Shown piece after piece: positions 1-8,894 of a stretch of 64,000 bases of DNA. Position numbers and translations under genes: made by a program. Where the stretch lies: positions 33,436 through 97,435 of the forward strand of contig JAHEBO010000011.1 of the NCBI GenBank assembly GCA_024642215.1, given 5' to 3'. The stretch comes from Limnohabitans sp. GTDB lineage: Bacteria; Pseudomonadota; Gammaproteobacteria; Burkholderiales; Burkholderiaceae_C. Numbering within the stretch: the stretch's first letter is position 1; the number at the start of each line of letters is the position of its first letter. The notes under the pieces were generated by a model that had not been told where the DNA came from, made no database searches, and saw only the letters and a program-made list of their open reading frames with translations.

Positions 1-215
1 TTCACGGGCCGTGTGCCTCGGCCCGGCTCTCGCTTGATCAAGCCTTCTTCGGCCATTTGCTGGAGTGCTCGGCGCACTGTGACCCTGGCCACAGAAAACT
101 GCTTCATGAGGCCCAACTCGCCAGGCAAGCCTTCGTCAAATTTACCTTCCTGCAATTGCTCGCACAACACCAGATAAATCTGGTGGTACTTGGGCAGCGG
201 AAGGTTTTGATTCAT
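1..215 (-). CDS. GntR-family transcriptional regulator, N-terminal part only (runs off the window)
   Basis: The minus strand reads about 71 residues starting MNQNLPLPKYHQIY, and the frame is still open at base 1. The segment is a winged helix-turn-helix: the stretch ELGLMKQFSVARVTVRRAL followed by EEGLIKREPGRGT is the classic GntR recognition helix and wing. The effector-binding domain lies outside the window, so the subfamily cannot be read, although the short N-terminus is compatible with the HutC/UTRA type. An in-frame stop lies just upstream of this ATG, so it is the first possible ATG start. It sits downstream of the acyl-CoA ligase gene on the same strand, and inference suggests it may control that gene or its own. 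Confidence 0.8.
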   Translation of the reverse strand, partial: MNQNLPLPKYHQIYLVLCEQLQEGKFDEGLPGELGLMKQFSVARVTVRRALQQMAEEGLIKREPGRGTRPV

Positions 216-245
216 GGTCGCTATGTTTAATCACTCCTAATGACC

Positions 246-274
246 TGTCAATAGGACATTTGGTAGGACAAATT
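246..274. promoter_or_regulatory. Possible operator repeats upstream of the GntR gene
   Basis: On the minus strand the heptamer TGTCCTA occurs twice with a 12-base period, and the second copy is followed by TTGACA, giving an inverted TGTC-N5-GACA element (246-258). The block lies 31-60 bases ahead of the GntR start codon, where an autoregulatory operator would be expected. No binding consensus can be assigned without the rest of the regulator. Confidence 0.3.
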
Positions 275-311
275 AGCAATTTCACCAATGGAGCGTCTTC
301 ATCCTGGGTGA

Positions 312-1883
312 TCAGGCGTAATGGGTTCTCAACTCACGCTTGAGCAATTTACCGCTGGGGTTTTTAGGCAATGCGTCTGCAAAGACCACCCGCTTGGGCA
401 CTTTGAAAGTGGCCATGTGCTGGTTGCAATGCGCCATCACCTCGGCCTCGCTCAAAGTTTGGCCGGCCTTCAACACAATCACCGCAGTCACCGCCTCCAC
501 CCATTTGGGGTCGGGCAAGCCAATGACGGCCACCTCACTCACAGCAGGCAAGCGGTAAATCATTTCTTCCACTTCACGACTGGCCACGTTTTCGCCGCCG
601 GTTTTGATCATGTCCTTCTTGCGGTCCACCACACTGATGAAGCCTTCGTCGTCAATGGTGGCCAAGTCGCCGCTGTGAAACCAATCGCCAGAAAACGAAG
701 CCCGGGTCTTTTCTTCATCGTTGAAGTAGCCCAACATCAAATGGGGTGAGCGGTGCACGATCTCGCCCACTTCGCCAGGTTTGACATCTTGCATGTCGTC
801 ATTCACCACGCGCGTTTCCACGTTCAACACCGCGCGGCCACAAGAACCAGGCTTGCGCAATTGATCATCAGGACCAAGCATGGTGGCAAGTGGCGCAATT
901 TCGGTTTGACCATACAAATTCCACAAGCGCACCTTGGGCAAGCGCGAGGCCAGTTCTTTCAAAACCTCCACCGGCATGATGGATGCGCCGTAATAACCTT
1001 TGGCCAAATGGCTGAGTTTGTTGGCATCAAACAAAGGCGAGCGCAACAAAGCAATCCATACCGTAGGCGGTGCAAAGAAGCTGGTAATTTTGTATTTTTC
1101 AATGAGTGCCAATAAATTGTCGGGCACAGGTTTGGAAGTGATCACATTGCTGCTGCCAATGTATATGGCCGGGCCGAAGAACACATCCAACTGCGCACAG
1201 TGGTAAAGCGGCAAAGCGTGCAAGGCCAAATCTTGCTCGGCAATTTCTGCATTCACCACACAACTCACGTATTGCCACAACACCGCGTCGTGCGTCAGCA
1301 TGGCGCCTTTGGGCATGGACTCGGTGCCGCTGGTGTACACAATTTGCGCCAAATCTTGGCTGGCCAAATCACTCTCTGGTAAGGCATCCGTGCATGCAGC
1401 CAAGGCATGAAAATTGAGCATGCCTGGCACAGGCTCACTCGGGTCTTCAGAGGGCAGCCACACAAACTGTTTCACCTGGGTGCCCAGTGCTGACGCTTGC
1501 TTGGCCAAATCGGCCAAGCCTGAATCGGTGGCCAATGTTTGTGCCCCTGCATGCTTCAGGATGTAGGCCACTTCGTCGGCCTTCAGCATGAAGTTGATCG
1601 GCACCATGACAGCGCCCATGCGCGCTAACGCAAAGCGCAGCGCTGCAAAACCATGCGAATTGCGCGCCAGCACCGCCACGCGATCGCCAGGTTTGACACC
1701 TTGGCCAGACAAGCCTGCCGCCAAGCGCGTCACCAGCGCGTCAAATGCCGCATAAGTCCAGGCAGTGCTGCCACACACGATGCCCATTTTTTGCGGCAAG
1801 CGCAGCGCCGTGCGTCGAAGTGCATCGGCGATGGTCTGACGCCGAACCGCGGGGGAAATCAGGGCGTGTGCTGCAATTGACAT
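312..1883 (-). CDS. Acyl-CoA synthetase (AMP-dependent synthetase/ligase family)
   Basis: A 523-residue member of the ANL superfamily, which activates a carboxylic acid as acyl-AMP and then transfers it to CoA. The ATP-binding P-loop motif is YTSGTESMPKG near residues 183-192, the AMP motif YGQTE lies near 325, the hinge/A8 region reads SGDLATIDDEGF with VDRKKDMIKTGGENV, and the C-terminal catalytic lysine sits in PSGKLLKREL close to the end. Length is normal for a FadD-like medium/long-chain or aryl acyl-CoA ligase. No signal peptide is seen, so it is cytoplasmic. Substrate cannot be read from sequence. It is followed 96 bases downstream by the GntR regulator gene and is divergent from a DUF2889 gene. 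Confidence 0.93.
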   Translation of the reverse strand: MSIAAHALISPAVRRQTIADALRRTALRLPQKMGIVCGSTAWTYAAFDALVTRLAAGLSGQGVKPGDRVAVLARNSHGFAALRFALARMGAVMVPINFMLKADEVAYILKHAGAQTLATDSGLADLAKQASALGTQVKQFVWLPSEDPSEPVPGMLNFHALAACTDALPESDLASQDLAQIVYTSGTESMPKGAMLTHDAVLWQYVSCVVNAEIAEQDLALHALPLYHCAQLDVFFGPAIYIGSSNVITSKPVPDNLLALIEKYKITSFFAPPTVWIALLRSPLFDANKLSHLAKGYYGASIMPVEVLKELASRLPKVRLWNLYGQTEIAPLATMLGPDDQLRKPGSCGRAVLNVETRVVNDDMQDVKPGEVGEIVHRSPHLMLGYFNDEEKTRASFSGDWFHSGDLATIDDEGFISVVDRKKDMIKTGGENVASREVEEMIYRLPAVSEVAVIGLPDPKWVEAVTAVIVLKAGQTLSEAEVMAHCNQHMATFKVPKRVVFADALPKNPSGKLLKRELRTHYA

Positions 1884-1917
1884 TCAAAAGCTCCAATTCA
1901 AATCGATAATCAGGCCA

Positions 1918-2517
1918 TTGAACTCGAAATTTAAGAGGCCGACATTGGCACTTCCACCCCCCTCCCCCCGAAAACTGTCACATACGCGAACCGTGGTCTA
2001 TTCAGGCTTTGAACGCGAGGATGGCATGTGGGACATTGAAGCCGCACTCACCGACGTCAAAACCTACAACTTCATCATTCCGAGCCAAGGCCCACGTGAA
2101 GCAGGTCAACCCATTCACGGCTTGAACATTCGCCTGACCGTTGACGACCATTTCAAAATTCACGATGTGCTCACAGACATGGCACACATTCCGCACCCAG
2201 AATGCCAAAAGGCACCCGAGGGCATGCACAAACTGATCGGTTGCACCCTAGGTTCTGGGTGGCGCAAAACCATTGACGCGCACATTGGCGGCGTTGCGGG
2301 TTGCACCCATTTGCGAGAAATGCTGTTCAACATGGCCACCGCGGCCTACCAAACCATTCCCTCAGCGCGTCAATTCAGGGCGCAACAAGCGGGTCTGCCA
2401 GAGCACGTTCCCACCACCCCACCCCCGCACGTGGGCAAGTGCATGTCATGGGCCTTTGACGGGCCGGTGGTGCAGCGCTACTACCCCATGTTCTTCAAAA
2501 AACCTGAAGTTCCCTGA
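1918..2517 (+). CDS. DUF2889 domain protein
   Basis: A 199-residue soluble protein with the pattern of the DUF2889 family: a conserved DGMWDIEAALTDVKTY near residue 36, the GQPIHGLNIRLT strand near 62, and IGGVAGCTHLREML near 123, which contains an invariant Gly-Cys-Thr-His-Leu. The family has no established biochemical role. It is divergent from the acyl-CoA ligase with a 34-base gap, so the two may share a promoter region. DUF2889 genes near acyl-CoA metabolism genes are a plausible but unproven association. A proline-rich N-terminus (residues 8-18) precedes the domain. Confidence 0.82.
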   Translation: MNSKFKRPTLALPPPSPRKLSHTRTVVYSGFEREDGMWDIEAALTDVKTYNFIIPSQGPREAGQPIHGLNIRLTVDDHFKIHDVLTDMAHIPHPECQKAPEGMHKLIGCTLGSGWRKTIDAHIGGVAGCTHLREMLFNMATAAYQTIPSARQFRAQQAGLPEHVPTTPPPHVGKCMSWAFDGPVVQRYYPMFFKKPEVP

Positions 2518-2660
2518 AACACATCAGCGTCGGCGCCTTTCAATCTGAATGGCACGGACGCGCCAGTCCCTGCGATAATCGAGGGCTAAACCGCTCGCCG
2601 CAATGGCGCGCACTTTCCATCAGCCCCTGGATATAAACCAGTTACCGCTTGGAGTCTCTT

Positions 2661-3998
2661 GTGAGCAAAAAAGTATTTATCAAAACCTTCGGTTGCCAAA
2701 TGAACGAGTACGACTCGGACAAAATGGCCGACGTCATGAAGGCCGCCGAAGGCTACGAGCCCACCCAAGACGTCGAAGAAGCCGACCTCATTTTGTTCAA
2801 CACTTGCTCGGTGCGTGAACGTGCGCAAGAAAAAGTCTTCAGCGATTTAGGCCGTGTGAAGCACCTCAAAGAACGCGGCGTGCTCATTGGCGTGGGCGGC
2901 TGTGTGGCCAGCCAAGAAGGCGCCGACATCATCAAACGCGCGCCCTATGTGGACGTGGTGTTTGGCCCGCAAACCTTGCACCGCCTGCCCGAACTCCTGG
3001 CGGCTCGCAGCGCCAAAAAACGCCCGCAAGTGGACATCACCTTTCCTGAAATTGAAAAGTTTGATCACTTGCCACCCGCCAAGATGGACGGCCCCACCGC
3101 ATTCGTCTCCATCATGGAAGGTTGCAGCAAATATTGCAGCTACTGCGTGGTGCCTTACACCCGCGGTGAAGAAGTCAGTCGTCCCTTTGAAGACGTGTTG
3201 GTGGAGGTGGCTGGTTTGGCCGAACAAGGCGTGCGCGAAATTACCTTGCTAGGTCAAAACGTCAATGCCTATCGCGGCAAGATGGGCGACACCGCTGAGA
3301 TTGCCGACTTTGCGCTATTGATTGAATACGTGGCCGACATTCCTGGCATTGAGCGCATTCGCTACACCACCAGCCACCCCAACGAATTTACACAGCGCCT
3401 GATCGATGCGTACGACAAGGTGCCTAAGTTGGTCAGTCATTTGCATCTGCCTGTGCAGCACGGTTCCGACAGAATTTTGATGGCCATGAAACGCGGCTAT
3501 ACCGCGATGGAATACAAAAGCACCATCCGCAAACTGCGCGCCATTCGCCCCGACATGGCCATGAGCAGCGACTTCATTGTGGGCTTCCCAGGCGAGACCG
3601 ACGAAGACTTCAACAAAATGATGAAGCTGATTGACGATGTGGGCTACGACACCAGTTTCAGCTTCATCTTCAGCCCCCGCCCTGGCACCCCCGCAGCCAA
3701 CTTGCAAGACGACACACCTCACGATGTGAAGCTCAAGCGTTTGCACCACTTGCAAGCCACCATTGAAGCCAACGTCAAACGCATCGGCGATAGCCGTCTC
3801 AATACGGTGCAACGCATTTTGGTGGAACGCCCAGCGCGCAAAGACGCGACCGAAATGGCCGGTCGCACCGAATGCAACCGCGTGGTCAACTTCCCCGCCG
3901 GCCCCAATGGCATGCGCTTGGTGGGCCAAATGGTGGATGTGCGCATCAACACCGCGCTGTCACACTCTTTGCGCGGCGACTTGGTGTTGCCTGAATAA
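2661..3998 (+). CDS. miaB: tRNA-2-methylthio-N6-dimethylallyladenosine synthase MiaB
   Basis: Radical-SAM methylthiotransferase that adds the 2-methylthio group to i6A37 of tRNAs reading UNN codons. With the GTG start at 2661 the product has 445 residues. The N-terminal UPF0004 domain supplies cluster cysteines near residues 12, 49 and 81 (FGCQMN, NTCSVRE, GGCVAS). The radical-SAM motif CSKYCSYC is at about 155-162 and a TRAM RNA-binding domain closes the protein. The GTG is chosen over an in-frame TTG 12 bases upstream because GGAG at 2651-2654 sits six bases before it and inside the longer reading. Stands alone; converges on the next gene at a shared terminator. Confidence 0.97.
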   Translation: MSKKVFIKTFGCQMNEYDSDKMADVMKAAEGYEPTQDVEEADLILFNTCSVRERAQEKVFSDLGRVKHLKERGVLIGVGGCVASQEGADIIKRAPYVDVVFGPQTLHRLPELLAARSAKKRPQVDITFPEIEKFDHLPPAKMDGPTAFVSIMEGCSKYCSYCVVPYTRGEEVSRPFEDVLVEVAGLAEQGVREITLLGQNVNAYRGKMGDTAEIADFALLIEYVADIPGIERIRYTTSHPNEFTQRLIDAYDKVPKLVSHLHLPVQHGSDRILMAMKRGYTAMEYKSTIRKLRAIRPDMAMSSDFIVGFPGETDEDFNKMMKLIDDVGYDTSFSFIFSPRPGTPAANLQDDTPHDVKLKRLHHLQATIEANVKRIGDSRLNTVQRILVERPARKDATEMAGRTECNRVVNFPAGPNGMRLVGQMVDVRINTALSHSLRGDLVLPE

Positions 3999-4017
3999 AG
4001 CCTAGGCTTTTTTATTC
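3993..4017. terminator. Bidirectional terminator between miaB and the GGCT-like gene
   Basis: GAATAAA, the palindrome GCCTAGGC, then TTTTTTATTC form a stem with T-rich ends on both strands. The stop codons of both converging genes lie inside it. Confidence 0.75.
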
Positions 4018-4445
4018 GAAATATGGCGACGAAAGTCGCCATTTTCTATTCTGGGCCGTCCCTCTAAGGACCCGTTGTACACATAGACTTGCGCGCGCAC
4101 TGCTTGGGGCGTTTCTGTTCCAAGCCAAGTCACATTGGCCTTGACTCGCAAGTACATCGAGTTCTCAATCGAGGCAGGATCAACTTCCTCCAGATCGTCC
4201 AATCGCTGCCACTGAGACGCTTCGATTTGGTACAACTCACCAAGCACAGCGCCCAAAGGTGCAGCCCTTTCAACCGCCACACGCATGGCAGGATATTCAC
4301 CCAAATCAAACAACGCACCTTGCATCGTGGCGGGTCCAAGACATGTAGCACCTTGCATGTGATGATGATTGCTAAGGCCAGACAACAAAGTGCCGTACAC
4401 AAACAGCAATTCATTTTCGTCAAAGGACGGCTTGCGCAAAATCAT
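4002..4445 (-). CDS. Gamma-glutamylcyclotransferase-like (GGCT/AIG2 fold) protein
   Basis: A 147-residue protein with the family hallmark LFVYGTLLSG at residues 13-22, the loop ALFDLGEYPAMRV, GAVLGELYQI, and the LDDLEE segment that normally carries the catalytic glutamate, ending with YVYNG. Relatives convert gamma-glutamyl amines or peptides into 5-oxoproline and the free amine (GGCT, GGACT, BtrG), though many bacterial members are uncharacterised. It is divergent from the Rieske oxygenase with only 34 bases between start codons. With the glutamine-synthetase-like gene beyond, this suggests a role in removing a gamma-glutamyl group; that link is inference. Its 3' end overlaps the terminator shared with miaB. 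Confidence 0.8.
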   Translation of the reverse strand: MILRKPSFDENELLFVYGTLLSGLSNHHHMQGATCLGPATMQGALFDLGEYPAMRVAVERAAPLGAVLGELYQIEASQWQRLDDLEEVDPASIENSMYLRVKANVTWLGTETPQAVRAQVYVYNGSLEGRPRIENGDFRRHISNKKA

Positions 4446-4479
4446 GTTCTTCCTTGGTTTTTTGCGTTAAAGTGAATTC

Positions 4480-5844
4480 ATGAGAGCAGAACAAAACGAG
4501 CGCTTCACGCGCATAGGTCAAGGCACACCCTGCGGCGAAATGCTACGCCATTACTGGCACCCTGTGGCTTTGTTAGACGAATTTGACCCCCAACTCGATC
4601 CTCGCATGGCCATCCGACCCGTCAAAGCCGTGCGTTTGTTGGGCCAAGACTTGGTCTTGTTCAAAAATGCGCAAGGCCAGTTTGGTTTGCTCGACCGCGA
4701 CTGCCCGCACCGCGGTGCCGACCTGGCCTACGGCCGCAACGAAGGTGATGGCCTGCGGTGCCCCTTTCATGGCTGGAAGTTTGACGTCACAGGACAGTGC
4801 TTAGAAACGCCCGCAGAGCCAAAAGGCAGCGTCTTGTGCACTCGCATCAAACAACGCAATTACCCCGTACAAGAACGCAGCGGTATTTTGTTTGCGTGGA
4901 TGGGGCCCGAAGGCAGCACGCCACCGCCCCTGCCCGCCATCGACTGTTTTCAAGCGCCGGGCACCCACACCTTTGCGTTCAAAGGTTTGTGGCAATGCAA
5001 TTGGCTTCAGGCATTTGAGGTGGGCATCGACCCTGCACATGCTTCCTTCTTGCACCGCTTTTTCAACGATGCATCGCTAGAAGATACTTATGGCAAACAG
5101 TTTCGCGGCGCCAGCGCTGGCGAAATCGATGGCGAAAAATGGCCCATGACCCGTGTCATGCGCGAGTTTGACCAGCCCGACATTTCCTCCAGCGAAAAAC
5201 CTTACGGCCTGCAACTCACCACGTTGCGTCCGCTCAACGACAAGCTGACGCACGTGCGGATCACCAATGCATTGTTCCCCAACACCTTTGTGATTCCCTT
5301 GTCAGAAACCATGACCATCACGCAAATGCATGTGCCCGTGGACGACACCCATACCTATTGGTATGCGGTGTTCACCAGTTTTGCCGACCCGGTCAACAAA
5401 GAAGCCATGCGCAACCAACGCCTCGAAGCCGTCAGTTTGCCCAATTACATTCCCAAATCAGGCCGTCACAACGACTGGGGCTTCAACCCCGAAGAACAAA
5501 TGAAGCGTACTTTTTTAGGCATGGGCGAAGACGACATCAACGTGCACGACCAATGGGCCTGCGAAAGCATGGGCGCCATTCAAAACCGCACCCGTGAGCA
5601 CTTGGGTACTTCTGACAAAGTGATCATTGCCAATCGCCGCATTTTGGCCAAAGCCATTGACGATGTGGCTGCAGGCGCACTGCCTCCCGGATTTGCCAAG
5701 CCAGAAGTGGCCACAACTCGCTTTGGCCCAGACACTGTCGATGGCATCGCGCCTGCCCAAGATTGGCAAACCTGGTCCCAGCAAACCATGCAAGCCAAAC
5801 GCGAGGGTGCGCCTTGGGCTGCCGCCACGCCCAAAACACCGTGA
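4480..5844 (+). CDS. Rieske non-heme iron oxygenase, phthalate-dioxygenase type, alpha subunit
   Basis: 454 residues. The Rieske [2Fe-2S] ligands are C75-P-H77 and C94-P-F-H97. The mononuclear iron site is visible as GIDPAHASFLH, with D184 bridging and H187/H192 as ligands. The C-terminal motif SMGAIQNRTREHLGTSDK is typical of the phthalate 4,5-dioxygenase branch, whose members usually need a separate ferredoxin-type reductase. No reductase gene is present in the neighbourhood. It hydroxylates an aromatic or amine-bearing substrate that cannot be named. The next gene, a glutamine-synthetase homologue, starts 10 bases after the stop and is surely cotranscribed. Aniline oxygenase systems also pair a Rieske enzyme with such a ligase. 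Confidence 0.92.
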   Translation: MRAEQNERFTRIGQGTPCGEMLRHYWHPVALLDEFDPQLDPRMAIRPVKAVRLLGQDLVLFKNAQGQFGLLDRDCPHRGADLAYGRNEGDGLRCPFHGWKFDVTGQCLETPAEPKGSVLCTRIKQRNYPVQERSGILFAWMGPEGSTPPPLPAIDCFQAPGTHTFAFKGLWQCNWLQAFEVGIDPAHASFLHRFFNDASLEDTYGKQFRGASAGEIDGEKWPMTRVMREFDQPDISSSEKPYGLQLTTLRPLNDKLTHVRITNALFPNTFVIPLSETMTITQMHVPVDDTHTYWYAVFTSFADPVNKEAMRNQRLEAVSLPNYIPKSGRHNDWGFNPEEQMKRTFLGMGEDDINVHDQWACESMGAIQNRTREHLGTSDKVIIANRRILAKAIDDVAAGALPPGFAKPEVATTRFGPDTVDGIAPAQDWQTWSQQTMQAKREGAPWAAATPKTP

Positions 5845-5854
5845 GTTCACCAAC

Positions 5855-7369
5855 ATGAGCGCCACAGCCGTTAGCACTTTTGCCGCAAAGTGCGGCATCC
5901 ACACGCCAGCCCGGCAAGCCGAAGTACTTCGCGTGCTGGCTTTGGCGCAAGCCTCTGGCCTTGAATGGATCCGTCTGGTGTGGTGCGATGTGCACGGCAG
6001 TTTGCGCGGCAAAACTTGGGTCACGTCCGAGTTGGCCAATGCGTTTGCCGAAGGCATGGGCATGGTCAGCACCCTGATGCTCAAGGACACCTCCGATCGC
6101 ACGGTGTACAAAGTGTTTGAGGCCGATGTCAAAACCGATTTACCGGGTTTTGAAGGTGCCAGCAATGTGATGCTGTTACCCGATCCAAGCACATTCAAAA
6201 TTCTACCGTGGGCTGAAAAAACGGGTTGGTTGCTTTGCCAACCCTGGTTTCCCAACGGACAAGCGGTACCCTACGATTCGCGACGAATCTTGCAAGCAGC
6301 GTTAGCCAAACTGGCTGCCAAAGGCTGGGGCATGCGCACTGGTTTGGAAGTTGAGTTTCACATTTACAAACTCAAAGATGCAGAACATGGCGACGATGCC
6401 AATCCTGCCCTCGCTTCATGGCCAGGGCCTGCGCCAGAGGTCAGCATGATTCACCCGGGCTACAACTTGCTCAACGAGTTGTGGTTTGACCGCGCAGAAC
6501 CTGCACTTCGCATCGTCAAACAAACCGCCCAAGATTTAGGTTTGCCATTGCTGTCCCTTGAAATTGAACTAGGCCCCAGCCAAGTTGAAGCGGTGTTCAA
6601 AGCCACCGACGCCATGACAGCGGCCGACAACATGGTGCTCTTTAGAAGTGCCATCAAACAAGCCCTGCGACGTGCCGGTTATCACGCCACCTTCATGTGC
6701 AGGCCCCCGTTTGAGAACATCATGAGCAGCGGCTGGCATTTGCATCAGTCGCTTTATGACTTGCAAACCGGTCAAAACATTTTTGCACGCACATCCGTCC
6801 AAGAGATTCAAGAGGCGCAAGCGCTTCCAACAGACGATGCGCGCTACACGCTGGCCAACCTTGGCGCACATTATTTGGCAGGATTGTTAGCACATGGCCA
6901 AGGCATGACCGCCTTGTGCACCACCACCGTCAATGGCTTTGGCCGTTTCAAACCTAACGCGTTGGCACCGCAAAGTATTTTGTGGGGCCGCGACAACCGC
7001 GGCGCCATGTTGCGTGTGGTGGGCGGTCCGGGTGATGCTGCCACGCGCATTGAAAACAGACTGGGCGAGCCTGCGGCCAATCCTTATTTGTACATGGCGT
7101 CGCAAATTTTGGCGGGACTCGATGGCATTGAGAACGCGCTGCAAGCACCTGCGGCCACCGATGCACCCTACGCAGAAAGTGCCGCACGCTTGCCACTGAC
7201 CCTGGGTGACGCCATGGATCACTTGGAACAAGACATGGTGATGAAGGCAGGTTTGGGGGCCGACTTTGTGCGCTATTACCAGCGCATCAAACAGTCCGAG
7301 CAAACGCGCTTCAATGAGGCAGAAGACAAAGTGGAATTTCAGCGGCGCGAGTACTTCAGCCGCATCTAA
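5855..7369 (+). CDS. Glutamine-synthetase-family ligase (probable gamma-glutamyl-amide synthetase)
   Basis: 504 residues from the ATG at 5855, ten bases after the Rieske gene. Glutamine synthetase active-site features are present: metal-binding EVEFH (E165, E167), EIELGPSQVEAVF (E236, E245), SSGWHLHQSL replacing the canonical GSGMHCH loop (H295, H297), and NRGAMLRVV around 381-389 for the glutamate and phosphate arginines. The N-terminal beta-grasp motif WCDVHGSLRGK is that of the GlnA3/PuuA/IpuC/AtdA1-like group rather than housekeeping GlnA. Known relatives join glutamate to polyamines, isopropylamine or aniline using ATP. The tight coupling to a Rieske oxygenase suggests activation or detoxification of an amine before ring or side-chain oxidation; the substrate is unknown. 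Confidence 0.88.
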   Translation: MSATAVSTFAAKCGIHTPARQAEVLRVLALAQASGLEWIRLVWCDVHGSLRGKTWVTSELANAFAEGMGMVSTLMLKDTSDRTVYKVFEADVKTDLPGFEGASNVMLLPDPSTFKILPWAEKTGWLLCQPWFPNGQAVPYDSRRILQAALAKLAAKGWGMRTGLEVEFHIYKLKDAEHGDDANPALASWPGPAPEVSMIHPGYNLLNELWFDRAEPALRIVKQTAQDLGLPLLSLEIELGPSQVEAVFKATDAMTAADNMVLFRSAIKQALRRAGYHATFMCRPPFENIMSSGWHLHQSLYDLQTGQNIFARTSVQEIQEAQALPTDDARYTLANLGAHYLAGLLAHGQGMTALCTTTVNGFGRFKPNALAPQSILWGRDNRGAMLRVVGGPGDAATRIENRLGEPAANPYLYMASQILAGLDGIENALQAPAATDAPYAESAARLPLTLGDAMDHLEQDMVMKAGLGADFVRYYQRIKQSEQTRFNEAEDKVEFQRREYFSRI

Positions 7370-7418
7370 TCACACCGGCATCGAAAGTTTGGCAGACGGA
7401 CAGCGCTGGGCTTGATCC

Positions 7419-8816
7419 TTAGCGTTTCATGCCGGGGAAACCGCCCCCGCCCATGCCGCCAAAACCACCCATGCCCTTCATGGCGCCCAAACGCTTCATC
7501 ATTTTCATCATGCCGCCGCCCGACATTTTTTTCATCATGTCTTGCATTTGCTCAAACTCTTTGAGCAAGCGGTTCACATCCTGCACTTGAACCCCTGCGC
7601 CCATGGCAATGCGGCGCTTGCGCGTGGCCTTGATCAGTTCTGGTTTGGTACGTTCACGCGGCGTCATGCTGTGGATGATGCCTTGCTTGCGCGCAATGTC
7701 TTTTTCGGCTTTGCCTAAATCCATGCTGCCCGCTTTGGCGGCCAACTGCGTGGGCAATTTGTCCATCAAACTGGACAAGCCACCCATTTGTTTCATTTGC
7801 TGAATTTGCGCCAAAAAGTCATTCAAGTCAAAACCACTACCGCTCTTGACTTTGGCCGCCAGCTTTTGAGCAGCTTCCATGTCGACGCCTGCCGTGACTT
7901 GCTCCACCAAGGCCAAGATGTCACCCATGCCCAAAATGCGTCCTGCATGCCGCTCGGCATCAAATACTTCCAGGCCATCGATTTTTTCGCTGGTACCTGC
8001 AAACTTGATGGGCGCACCCGTAATTTGGCGCACGGACAAGGCCGCACCGCCGCGAGAGTCACCATCCATCTTGGTGAGCACAATGCCGGTCAGGGGCAAG
8101 GCATCTTTGAAGGCCTTGGCCGTGTTGGCGGCATCCTGACCCTGCATGGCATCGACCACAAACAAGGTTTCAACGGGGTTCAGTTCGGCGTGCAAGGCCT
8201 TAATTTCAGCCATGAGCGCATCGTCAATGGCCAAGCGACCTGCTGTGTCAACCAGCAGCACATCAAAGAAATGTTTGCGCGCGTAATCGATGGCCGCACG
8301 GGCAATGTCCAAAGGCTTTTGATCGGGCGAACTGGGAAACCACTCAGCACCGGCTTGGGCCGTGACAGTTTTCAATTGCTCGATGGCCGCAGGACGGTAG
8401 ACGTCGCCCGACACCGTCAGCACTTTTTTCTTGCGCTTCTCAATCAGGTGCTTGGCCAATTTGGCCGTGGTGGTGGTTTTACCCGCACCTTGCAAACCCG
8501 CCATCAGAATAACCGCAGGGGGTTGCGCGGCCAGGTTGATGTCGGCCACGCCTTCGCCCATGGTGGCTGCCAACTCACGGTTCACAATGGCCACCAAAGC
8601 TTGGCCAGGCTTCAGAGAACCCAGCACCTCTTGCCCAAGGGCTTTTTCTTTCACTCGGGCAATGAAGTCTCGCACCACTGGCAAGGCCACATCAGCCTCC
8701 AACAAAGCCATGCGAACTTCGCGCAACATGTCCGTCACGTTGGACTCGGTAATGCGCGCTTGTCCGCTGATTTGCTTAACGAGGAGCGAGAGTTTGTCGG
8801 TGAGAGCGGAAGCCAT
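7419..8816 (-). CDS. ffh: Signal recognition particle protein Ffh
   Basis: 465-residue SRP54 GTPase that, with 4.5S RNA, targets nascent membrane proteins to FtsY and the Sec translocon. The N domain occupies roughly residues 1-90. The P-loop reads GLQGAGKTTTT near 107-117, followed by DTAGR and TKMDGDSRGG. The methionine-rich M domain ends in a glycine/methionine tail (GGFGGMGGGGF) of the kind common in Burkholderiales. The RNA-binding SMTPRERTKPELIKATRKRRIA segment is intact in the protein (shown here only as its start SMTPRERTKPEL). It is divergent from the ccsA-like gene with a 78-base shared upstream region. Confidence 0.97.
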   Translation of the reverse strand: MASALTDKLSLLVKQISGQARITESNVTDMLREVRMALLEADVALPVVRDFIARVKEKALGQEVLGSLKPGQALVAIVNRELAATMGEGVADINLAAQPPAVILMAGLQGAGKTTTTAKLAKHLIEKRKKKVLTVSGDVYRPAAIEQLKTVTAQAGAEWFPSSPDQKPLDIARAAIDYARKHFFDVLLVDTAGRLAIDDALMAEIKALHAELNPVETLFVVDAMQGQDAANTAKAFKDALPLTGIVLTKMDGDSRGGAALSVRQITGAPIKFAGTSEKIDGLEVFDAERHAGRILGMGDILALVEQVTAGVDMEAAQKLAAKVKSGSGFDLNDFLAQIQQMKQMGGLSSLMDKLPTQLAAKAGSMDLGKAEKDIARKQGIIHSMTPRERTKPELIKATRKRRIAMGAGVQVQDVNRLLKEFEQMQDMMKKMSGGGMMKMMKRLGAMKGMGGFGGMGGGGFPGMKR

Positions 8817-8894
8817 AGGGAAAATTTCTCATAAACCGTTAGGTTTTAAGTGCTTTGCCAGATTGCAAGGGCTCAAAACGCTAAACTAGGAAGC

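Noticed and set aside
7788..8834. 348-codon plus-strand frame opposite ffh
   Set aside because: Composition is that of a reverse-frame shadow (His/Gly/Gln-rich, no family pattern) and ffh is certain.
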